From NCBI GenBank assembly GCA_023410975.1, contig JAEYPG010000149.1, forward strand, positions 1 to 5,603: a stretch of DNA of 5,603 nucleotides, read 5' to 3'. The translations under genes were made by a program, and so were the position numbers. The notes under the pieces were generated by a model. It did not search any database, was not told the DNA's origin, and saw only the letters and a list, made by a program, of their open reading frames with translations. The DNA is from Pseudomonadota bacterium (GTDB taxonomy: Bacteria; Pseudomonadota; Gammaproteobacteria; Burkholderiales; Burkholderiaceae_C). Below are positions 1-4,953 of the stretch, piece by piece. Within the stretch, counting starts at the first letter, position 1; each line of letters begins with the position of its first letter.

Positions 1-89
1 TTGCCATCTGATGGCGAGTACCATGCAAATCCATCCTGAGCCGCGCATGGTCTTTTCAACCAAGCACACACCCTTATGTTTGATGATTA

Positions 90-98
90 TGTTATAAT
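90..98 (+). promoter_or_regulatory. Extended -10 promoter upstream of the microprotein gene
   Basis: A perfect TATAAT hexamer lies at 93-98, preceded by TG plus one base (90-92), which is the extended -10 arrangement recognised by the housekeeping sigma factor. No good -35 lies 16-18 bp upstream, as expected when the extended -10 compensates. It sits in an AT-rich island (about 75-118) that contrasts with the GC-rich remainder. Transcription would start near 105, leaving a leader of about 90 nt before the start codon at 197. The assignment to the downstream gene is by position only. Confidence 0.55.
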
Positions 99-196
99 AT
101 AAAATAAATTCGACGACAGCTTGGACAGAAATGAATCCGCTGAGGCAGCACAGCTCGCGATAGATATCATCAAGCAATAGCCTGGAAACACTCGAA

Positions 197-322
197 ATGA
201 TGGATTGGGTCCCTATAGTCTTCTTCACGTTCAAGATTCTCGTGTTCGGCACGGGCATGTTCTTCGCCATCAAATGGCATTACGACAAGGCGAAGAAGGA
301 GAAGGAAAAAAACAAGAAATAG
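197..322 (+). CDS. Predicted single-pass membrane microprotein, 41 aa, function unknown
   Basis: This short reading frame of 41 codons begins MMDWVPIVFF and ends in a lysine-rich tail. Residues about 6-27 form one hydrophobic, Phe-rich segment (VPIVFFTFK...GMFFAIKW) long enough to cross the inner membrane. Residues 28-41 contain eight lysines, so the C-terminus is expected to face the cytoplasm. A GGAAA stretch at 184-188 is a weak ribosome binding site and favours the ATG at 197 over the adjacent ATG at 200. An extended -10 promoter lies about 100 bp upstream. I do not recognise a named family. The clean organisation of membrane span, then WHYD, then a basic tail argues for a real gene, while its length alone could be chance. 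It has no visible operon partner: the next gene is more than 480 bp away on the other strand. Confidence 0.6.
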   Translation: MMDWVPIVFFTFKILVFGTGMFFAIKWHYDKAKKEKEKNKK

Positions 323-544
323 CGAAACCAGCGAACCGCAAGCGCCCGCCGAACACACCCTTGACGCATCAGATTAGCCGGCTGATATCCAGTGATGCGG
401 CAGCAATTCCCCGACGCGGCTATTGGGCAGCGTCGGCAGGCAGGGCAGGGCTCGCTTCTGCAAACAGCATCGGCATCGCTGCGGGACTGTTGATCGGCAA
501 GCCGTCAGGCATCATTCCAACGCCAACTTGTCAGTGAAAGATTG
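323..544. other. Non-coding stretch with no recognisable gene
   Basis: This is the first part of a 483-bp gap between the microprotein gene and zntB. Open frames here on both strands start or end arbitrarily and match no family I know. The 8-bp palindrome AGCCGGCT (376-383) lies inside a weak ATCAG/CTGAT inverted repeat and is not followed by a T-run, so it is not a convincing terminator. Nothing else stands out. Confidence 0.5.
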
Positions 545-619
545 CCGTTCGCCCTGAGCTTGTCGAAGGGCCTGTGGGCCGGCTGCGCCGGGGGCTTCGA
601 CAGGCTCAGCCCGAACGGG
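545..619. repeat. REPIN-like inverted-pair palindromic repeat, copy 1
   Basis: Two arms in inverted orientation (545-571 and 592-619) enclose about 20 nt. Each arm reads GTTC, a 5-nt stem half, an 11-nt loop (GAGCYTGTCGA) and the complementary 5-nt half. The left arm has the stem GCCCT/AGGGC; the right arm, read on its own strand, has GGGCT/AGCCC. The arms can also pair with each other as one long hairpin: 7 bp, two C:C mismatches, then 15 pairs including one G-T. A second copy lies at 4765-4844. The overall form matches REP doublets (REPINs), in which two short hairpins sit head to head. The element lies between the convergent 3' ends of the microprotein gene and zntB, where it could also act as a transcript-end structure (inference). 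Confidence 0.8.
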
Positions 620-645
620 ATTTACTTCACTCTCGAAACAGAACT

Positions 646-666
646 GGAATCACATCGATGTGTTCC
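646..666. other. Near-perfect palindrome in the zntB 3' flank
   Basis: A perfect 12-bp palindrome, CACATCGATGTG (651-662), is flanked by GGAA and TTCC with a single unpaired T at 650, giving a 10-bp bulged stem. It lies about 140 bp downstream of the zntB stop. No T-run follows on either strand, so it is not a standard intrinsic terminator. It could be a protein-binding site or a processed 3' structure. The rest of 620-805 holds nothing I recognise. Confidence 0.45.
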
Positions 667-805
667 AAAGCCGTTGCCCTGGGCATTTGAAAATTGCCGC
701 TGGATTGGAGTTGGCGCCATGCCTTCGGAGCGTGCCTGTTCGCTGGCATTGGATTCCCGGTGCCGATCTTCATCGCGAGTCCGGCAGAGACGGATTCCAG
801 GCCTC

Positions 806-1909
806 CTACCGCGCCCGCCTCACCGCATACACCGCCACCAGCGCCAGCCCCAGCGTGAAGGCCGCGATCAGCACCACCACGACCCAGAAGCCGTGCGGCT
901 CCTCGGCCAGCGGGATGCCGCCCACGTTCATGCCCATCAGCCCGGCGATCAGGTTGATGGGCAGCGCCAGCACCGTGACCATGGTCAGCGTGAACAGGCT
1001 GCGGTTGTTCTGCTCCGCCACGTGCGTGGCGGCCTCGTCCTGCAGCAGCTTGATGCGCTCCTGCAGCGCCAGCACGTCGCGCAGCACCACAGCGAAGTCC
1101 TCGCTGGCATGGCGCAGCAGCTCGCGCTCCTCGGCCGACATCCAGCGCGGCGGCGATGACAGCACGCGCAGCAGCGCCGTGGGCTCGGGCGCCAGCAGCC
1201 GCTGCAGCCGCACCGTCAGCCGCCGCAACCGCGCCAGCTCGCCGGCGTGGCGCGCGCCGCGGTGCGCCCGCAGCGCGGCCTCGATGTCATCCCCCCGGTC
1301 CGCAGCGCTGCGGTGGATGCGCTGCAGCTCGTCGGCCTGGTCGCCCAGCAGGTGCTCCAGCAGGGCCACCGTCGAGGCAATGGGCTCGCCGCGGTTGACG
1401 GCCGCGCGCAGGCGGTCCACCGCGCGCAGCGGCTGGCGCCGCGCGCTCACCACCAGCCGCGGCCCCAGGCTCACCCACAGCGTGGCGACGTCGTTGGGGT
1501 CGAAGGAGAAGTCGAAGGTGACGTCGTTGAGCACGGCCAGCAGCGTCTGGCCGTCGCGCTCGATGCGCGTGGAGCGCGAGCCCAGCGCGTGCAGCGCCTC
1601 GAAATAGCTGTCCGGCAGCTCAGCATGCGCCTGCAGCCAGGGCAGCGCCCCGGCATGCGAGAGGTTGAAGTGCAGCCACACGAAGCCGTCCGCCGCGTCG
1701 GCGTCGCGCCGCAGCCACTGCAAGGCGTCCTCGGTGCCCAGCGGCTGGCCCGGCTCGCCGGGCAGGAAGCGGTAGCCGCACACCAGGCCGTTGGCGTCGG
1801 CGCCGTAGCCGGCCAGGGTCTGGCGGTACAGGCTTTCGGGCGAGGGCGCGCCCTGGCCGACGGGCAGGGCGGCCGCGGGCAGCGCAGCGCTGCCGCTGTC
1901 CTGCGCCAT
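806..1909 (-). CDS. zntB: ZntB-type CorA-family divalent cation transporter
   Basis: This 367-aa inner-membrane protein belongs to the CorA superfamily, whose members form pentameric channels or transporters for Mg2+, Zn2+ and other divalent cations. The N-terminal two thirds are a cytoplasmic domain, including VWLHFNLSH (77-85) and a long helical part (about 180-300). Two membrane spans follow at about 305-325 and 341-363. The signature GMN is intact at 326-328 and continues as VGGIP (329-333). The GxNxGGxP form, and the APEP...RWMS block (240-258), resemble enterobacterial ZntB more than Mg2+-type CorA, which usually continues with an MPE-type loop. The start at 1909 is set by an AAGGG ribosome binding site 8 nt upstream. 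The gene lies 4 nt after the ppx stop, so it is co-transcribed with ppx. The substrate (Zn2+ or Mg2+) cannot be decided from sequence. Confidence 0.88.
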   Translation of the reverse strand: MAQDSGSAALPAAALPVGQGAPSPESLYRQTLAGYGADANGLVCGYRFLPGEPGQPLGTEDALQWLRRDADAADGFVWLHFNLSHAGALPWLQAHAELPDSYFEALHALGSRSTRIERDGQTLLAVLNDVTFDFSFDPNDVATLWVSLGPRLVVSARRQPLRAVDRLRAAVNRGEPIASTVALLEHLLGDQADELQRIHRSAADRGDDIEAALRAHRGARHAGELARLRRLTVRLQRLLAPEPTALLRVLSSPPRWMSAEERELLRHASEDFAVVLRDVLALQERIKLLQDEAATHVAEQNNRSLFTLTMVTVLALPINLIAGLMGMNVGGIPLAEEPHGFWVVVVLIAAFTLGLALVAVYAVRRAR

Positions 1910-1913
1910 AGGC

Positions 1914-3413
1914 TCAGCCCTTGAGCGAGAGCGTGAAGTGCCCCAGCTGCACCCACAGCGCGATCTCCTCGCGCAGCAGGTGCAGCGTGCGCGGGTCGGC
2001 CGGCACGCCCGCGGGCTCCCAGCGCAGCGCCAGGCGGCTGGCGCCCTGCGCGTCGATGCGCAGCTGCGGGCCGTCGGTGTCGCGCCGCGCATGGCAGCGG
2101 ATGGCCGCCAGCCGCAGGCACAGCGCCTGGCGCGCGAAGGAGCGCCGCGCCATCGAGGCTTCCACCTTCTTCAGCCCACCGCGCTGCGCCAGGATCAGCT
2201 CGGCGATGCGCCGCTGCTGGCTCTGAGAGAAGCCGGCCGCGTCCACGTGGCCCATGAGGTAGGCGCTGTGGCGGTGGAAGTCGTGGTGCGAGACGCAGCG
2301 CCCGATCTCGTGCAGCGCGCAGGCCCAGGCCAGCTCGCGGCGCTCGTCGGCGCCGGCGTCCGGGGCGATGTCGTGGTGCAGCGCCAGCGCCGCGTCGTGC
2401 ACGCGCCGCGCCTGCGCCAGGTCGCAATGGAACTGCTGCTGCAGCGCCGCCACGGAGGCATCGCGCAGGTCCGGCACCTCGCCGCCGGCGCTGCGTTGGC
2501 GTTCGTACAAGTCCACGATCACCCCCTGGCGCAGCGCGCCCTTGGCCGGCGCGATTTCCTTGATGCCGAACTCGCGCATCAGCGCTGCCAGGATCGCCAG
2601 CCCGCCGGCGATCACGGGGCGGCGGTCGTCGCGCAGGCCGCGCAGCTGCAGCCGGTCGATGTGGCCGGCATCGATGCAGCGCTCGATGCACCAGTTCAGC
2701 GCCGAGGGCGTGATGCGCCCGTCGGTGATGCCGTGGTTCACGAGCAGCAGCGACACCGCCCCGGCCGTGCCGGAGGAGCCCAGCGCCTCCTGCCACAGGT
2801 GCGGCTCGAAGCTGGTCTCGGCCTCCTCGAACTCGGCCTGCGCCGCCACCCGCGCGGCCTCGAAGGCCTGGGGCGTGAGCTGCCCGTCGGCGAAGTAGCG
2901 CATGGACAGCGACACGCTGCCGACCTGGAAGGATTCCGCCTCGCCCGGCACCCGGCCGCAGCCCAGCACCAGCTCGGTGGAGCGCCCGCCGATGTCCACC
3001 ACCAGCCGTGGCAGGGCCGAGGGCTGCAGCTGCGCCACGCCGATGAAGATCAGCCGCGCCTCTTCGCGCCCGGAGATCACCTCCACCGGCGAGCCCAGCA
3101 CCTCCGAGGCGCGCGCCAGGAACTCGTCGCGGTTGCGCGCCTCGCGCAGCGTCTGCGTAGCCACGGCGCGCAGCCCGCCCAGCTCGAAACCCGACAACCG
3201 ATCTCGGAAGCGCCGCAGCGTCTGCAGCCCGCGCTCGGCCGCTTCCTCCTGCAACAGGCCCTGCGCGTCCAGGCCGCCGCCCAGCCGCACCACCTCCTTG
3301 ACGCTGTCCAGGCGCTGGTAGCGCCCGCCCTTGAGCTGGCCGATCTCCAAGCGAAAGCTGTTGGACCCCATGTCGATGGCGGCCAGGGGGAGTGAAGTCG
3401 CGGCGTCGTTCAT
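1914..3413 (-). CDS. ppx: Exopolyphosphatase (Ppx/GppA family)
   Basis: The 499-aa protein has the length of Ppx/GppA phosphatases, which release terminal phosphate from polyphosphate (Ppx) or hydrolyse pppGpp (GppA) in the cytoplasm. The N-terminal actin-like ATPase fold shows the first phosphate motif AAIDMGSNSFRLEIG (11-25), the SGREEAR segment with the likely catalytic Glu117/118, and the second phosphate motif DIGGRSTEL (140-148). The C-terminal part has an HD-like helical region (HEIG at 368-371; HHDFHRHSAYL at 376-386). Arg144 replaces the middle Gly of the DIGGGSTE consensus. The start at 3413 places the first motif close to the N-terminus, as in the family, but no purine-rich ribosome binding site precedes it. 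A 22-codon leader frame overlaps this ATG. The neighbours (divergent pstS, downstream zntB) and a Pho-box-like promoter support a polyphosphate role over a GppA role, though the two are hard to separate by sequence. Confidence 0.92.
   Translation of the reverse strand: MNDAATSLPLAAIDMGSNSFRLEIGQLKGGRYQRLDSVKEVVRLGGGLDAQGLLQEEAAERGLQTLRRFRDRLSGFELGGLRAVATQTLREARNRDEFLARASEVLGSPVEVISGREEARLIFIGVAQLQPSALPRLVVDIGGRSTELVLGCGRVPGEAESFQVGSVSLSMRYFADGQLTPQAFEAARVAAQAEFEEAETSFEPHLWQEALGSSGTAGAVSLLLVNHGITDGRITPSALNWCIERCIDAGHIDRLQLRGLRDDRRPVIAGGLAILAALMREFGIKEIAPAKGALRQGVIVDLYERQRSAGGEVPDLRDASVAALQQQFHCDLAQARRVHDAALALHHDIAPDAGADERRELAWACALHEIGRCVSHHDFHRHSAYLMGHVDAAGFSQSQQRRIAELILAQRGGLKKVEASMARRSFARQALCLRLAAIRCHARRDTDGPQLRIDAQGASRLALRWEPAGVPADPRTLHLLREEIALWVQLGHFTLSLKG
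1918..1922 (-). promoter_or_regulatory. Ribosome binding site of zntB, inside the ppx 3' end
   Basis: AAGGG on the minus strand lies within the last sense codons of ppx and 8 nt before the zntB ATG. It selects the ATG at 1909 over the upstream in-frame ATG at 2092, which would read 61 extra residues out of frame through ppx. Placing the site inside ppx suggests that translation of the two genes is coupled. Confidence 0.7.
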
Positions 3414-3478
3414 GGGCGGGACGGGCAGGGAGGAGTTTCAGGCGCGGGGCAGGCCGCATGCCATGCAGCCGCCCTCAT
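3410..3478 (-). CDS. Possible 22-aa leader ORF overlapping the ppx start
   Basis: A minus-strand frame starts at the ATG at 3478 and encodes a 22-aa peptide (MRAAAWHAACPAPETPPCPS then RP). It stops at a TGA that shares ATGA with the ppx start codon. Such overlaps are typical of translational coupling, which would explain how ppx is translated with no visible ribosome binding site of its own. Against it, the leader frame itself has only a distant GAGAAG upstream and its codon content is unremarkable. It lies inside the predicted leader of about 100 nt of the ppx transcript. Treat it as a candidate only. Confidence 0.25.
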   Translation of the reverse strand: MRAAAWHAACPAPETPPCPSRP

Positions 3479-3522
3479 GAATGTTTGTACTTCTCGTCTT
3501 CCACGGCAGGGAAGCATCGCCA

Positions 3523-3556
3523 AGCCTAAGGCATCAGCGTGACGCCTTCATGACAT
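3523..3556 (-). promoter_or_regulatory. Pho-box-like promoter directing ppx-zntB
   Basis: Read on the minus strand, 3556-3539 is ATGTCAT-GAAG-GCGTCAC. The known PhoB box is two CTGTCAT-type heptamers 4 nt apart; the match here is 6/7 then 5/7. Exactly 10 nt later comes TAGGCT (3528-3523), a plausible -10 for a promoter whose -35 is replaced by PhoB. Transcription would start near 3516, giving a ppx leader of about 100 nt. The same box, 10-bp gap and TAGGCT layout appears on the opposite strand facing pstS, which strengthens both calls. Confidence 0.6.
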
Positions 3557-3627
3557 GCCGGGCCGTCACCACCAGCGACTGCGGCTGCCGCGACACATGC
3601 ACCACGAGGCCGCAAAGCGCCGTGCCG

Positions 3628-3661
3628 CTGTCACGGTTGTGACACATGCCGCAACTAGGCT
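3628..3661 (+). promoter_or_regulatory. Pho-box-like promoter directing pstS
   Basis: Positions 3628-3645 read CTGTCAC-GGTT-GTGACAC. The first heptamer fits the PhoB consensus fully, and the second matches 5/7. After exactly 10 nt comes TAGGCT (3656-3661), a plausible -10. The start site would be near 3668, about 25 nt before the pstS ATG. pstS is a classic phosphate-starvation gene under PhoB, so the position is as expected. The core TGTCAC-GGTT-GTGACA is also a perfect 6-bp inverted repeat, so a dimeric regulator of another kind cannot be excluded. Confidence 0.65.
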
Positions 3662-3682
3662 GCCGCCATTCGCTTTTCACCC

Positions 3683-3687
3683 AGGAG
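3683..3687 (+). promoter_or_regulatory. Ribosome binding site of pstS
   Basis: AGGAG lies 5 nt before the ATG at 3693. It decides this start over the upstream in-frame ATG at 3555, which would add 46 residues before the signal peptide and place the Pho box inside the gene. Confidence 0.8.
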
Positions 3688-3692
3688 CCGTA

Positions 3693-4736
3693 ATGAATCG
3701 CCTTGCCTTCACCCTGCCGCTGCTGTCCGCAGCCCTGTTCGTCGCCACCACCGGCAACGCCGCCGCCCAGGACGTCACTGGTGCGGGCGCCACTTTCCCG
3801 GCGCCGATCTATGCCAAGTGGGCCGAGGCCTACAACAAGGCCACCGGCGTGCGCGTCAACTACCAGTCCGTCGGCTCGGGCGCCGGCATCAAGCAGATCA
3901 AGGCCAAGACCGTGGACTTCGGCGCCTCCGACATGCCGCTCAAGGACGAGGAGCTGGCCGCCGAGGGTCTGCTGCAGTTCCCCACCGCCATTGGCGGCGT
4001 GGTGCCGGTGGTCAACGTCAAGGGCCTGCAGCCCGGCCAGCTCAAGCTCACCGGCCAGGTGCTGGGCGACATCTACCTGGGCAAGATCACCAAGTGGAAC
4101 GACCCGGCGCTCGCCGCCATCAACCCCGGCGTGAGCCTGCCCGACGAAGCCATCGCCGTGGTGCGCCGCGCCGACGGTTCGGGCACGAGCTTCCTGTTCA
4201 CCAACTACCTCTCCAAGGTCAACGCCGACTGGAAGGCCAAGGTGGGCGAGGGCACGGCCGTGAACTGGCCCACGGGCGCGGGCGGCAAGGGCAACGAGGG
4301 CGTGGCCGCCTTCGTGCAACGCCTGCCGGGCGCCATCGGCTACGTCGAGTACGCCTACGTCAAGCAGAACAAGATGACCTATGCGCTGCTGAAGAACCAG
4401 GCAGGCAACTTCGTGGCGCCGGATGACCTGAACTTCAAGGCCGCCGCCGCGGGCGCCGACTGGAACAAGACCTTCTTCCAGGTGCTCACCGACCAGCCCG
4501 GCAAGGACGCCTGGCCCCTGACCGGCGCGACCTACATCCTCATGCACAAGACGCCCGAGAAGCCGGCCAACGCCGCCGCGGCGCTGAAGTTCTTCGACTG
4601 GGCCTACGCCAACGGCGACGCCATGGCCACCGAGCTGGAGTACGTGGCGCTGCCCGCGCCCGTGAAGACCCTGGTGCGCAAGCAATGGACGGCCATCAAG
4701 AGCGCCGACGGCAAGGCGCTGGCCGCCGCCAACTGA
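3693..4736 (+). CDS. pstS: Phosphate ABC transporter, periplasmic phosphate-binding protein PstS
   Basis: The 347-aa precursor closely resembles E. coli PstS and delivers inorganic phosphate from the periplasm to the PstCA permease. A Sec signal peptide covers residues 1-25 (MNR, a hydrophobic core, then NAAA), with likely cleavage before Gln26. Using remembered E. coli ligand positions with a constant shift of 24, the phosphate-binding residues are all present: Thr34 and Phe35 in GAGATFPAP, Ser62, Asp80 in DFGASD, and Arg159, Asp161, Ser163, Gly164 and Thr165 in RRADGSGTS. Other family blocks are intact (LGDIYLGKITKW, AAFVQRLPGAIGYVEYAY, LKFFDWAY). There is no lipobox cysteine, so it is a soluble periplasmic protein. 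A Pho-box-like promoter and an AGGAG site lie just upstream. pstC follows after a 217-bp gap containing a palindromic repeat, which may allow PstS to be made in excess of the permease. Confidence 0.97.
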   Translation: MNRLAFTLPLLSAALFVATTGNAAAQDVTGAGATFPAPIYAKWAEAYNKATGVRVNYQSVGSGAGIKQIKAKTVDFGASDMPLKDEELAAEGLLQFPTAIGGVVPVVNVKGLQPGQLKLTGQVLGDIYLGKITKWNDPALAAINPGVSLPDEAIAVVRRADGSGTSFLFTNYLSKVNADWKAKVGEGTAVNWPTGAGGKGNEGVAAFVQRLPGAIGYVEYAYVKQNKMTYALLKNQAGNFVAPDDLNFKAAAAGADWNKTFFQVLTDQPGKDAWPLTGATYILMHKTPEKPANAAAALKFFDWAYANGDAMATELEYVALPAPVKTLVRKQWTAIKSADGKALAAAN

Positions 4737-4764
4737 ATCGAACCTCAGGCAAGCATTGAGTAAT

Positions 4765-4844
4765 CCCGTTCGGGCTGAGCTTGTCGAAGCCCCTGGCACG
4801 CTGGCATGCCAGCGCCTGCCCTTCGACAGGCTCAGGGCGAACGG
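4765..4844. repeat. REPIN-like inverted-pair palindromic repeat, copy 2, between pstS and pstC
   Basis: This has the same architecture as the copy at 545-619: arms at 4765-4792 and 4818-4844, each GTTC plus a 5-bp stem and the 11-nt loop GAGCYTGTCGA. Here the left arm has the GGGCT/AGCCC stem and the right arm (on its own strand) the GCCCT/AGGGC stem, the reverse order of copy 1. The arms can pair with each other through 7 bp, two G:G mismatches and 15 further pairs. The 25-nt centre has its own short palindrome, CTGGCATGCCAG (4801-4812). In an operon transcript this hairpin could protect the pstS 3' end or reduce pstC expression, as REP sequences are known to do between malE and malF in E. 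coli; for this site that is an inference. Confidence 0.8.
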
Positions 4845-4944
4845 TGATCTTTCATTGTCGACTTGAGGCTGCACTCAATCCAGACACCCTGGTTCCGAAC
4901 GGGACGGCCTCAGCCACGCCGGCCGTTGCCGTCGCACCGTTCCC

Positions 4945-4950
4945 AGGAGG
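4945..4950 (+). promoter_or_regulatory. Ribosome binding site of pstC
   Basis: AGGAGG, a full match to the anti-Shine-Dalgarno core, ends 3 nt before the ATG at 4954. The spacing is short, but the site is strong. A second in-frame ATG at 4984 has only GGGA before it and is the less likely start. Confidence 0.7.
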
Positions 4951-4953
4951 CCC

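Noticed and set aside
1..48. Possible minus-strand gene start (MRGSGWICMV...) running off the left edge, or a plus-strand gene tail ending at TGA 37-39
   Set aside because: Only 12-16 codons are visible either way, with no motif and no convincing ribosome site; both readings remain open, so neither is called.
205..537. 110-codon plus-strand frame
   Set aside because: It starts inside the microprotein gene in another frame and shows no recognisable motif.
627..773. 48-codon minus-strand frame (MKIGTGNPMPANRH...)
   Set aside because: It has no ribosome site, no recognised family and spans the palindrome; chance is the simpler explanation, though a conservation check would settle it.
660..1607. 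315-codon plus-strand frame opposite zntB
   Set aside because: Ser/Arg-rich antisense shadow of a well-supported transporter gene.
1910..2092. 61-residue N-terminal extension of zntB
   Set aside because: It lies within ppx in another frame, has no family similarity, and a good ribosome site marks the start at 1909.
1938..3395. 485-codon plus-strand frame opposite ppx
   Set aside because: It mirrors ppx codon structure in a high-GC gene. Its composition (Gln, His, Arg, Ala rich) matches no family, while the minus strand has clear Ppx motifs.
1471..3459. 662-codon minus-strand frame overlapping ppx and zntB
   Set aside because: It runs out of frame through two recognisable genes and is low-complexity Arg/Ala/Pro, a GC-skew artefact.
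3592..3649. Nine-base direct repeat GACACATGC at 3592-3600 and 3641-3649
   Set aside because: Too short to carry weight alone; the second copy overlaps the pstS Pho box but the first does not form a box.
4765..4860. Repeat copy 2 as an intrinsic terminator of pstS
   Set aside because: The hairpin is followed by TGATCTTTCATT rather than a T-run, and pstC follows in the same direction.
3534..4874. 446-codon minus-strand frame opposite pstS
   Set aside because: Its N-terminal part is translated from the palindromic repeat and the rest is antisense to an intact pstS.
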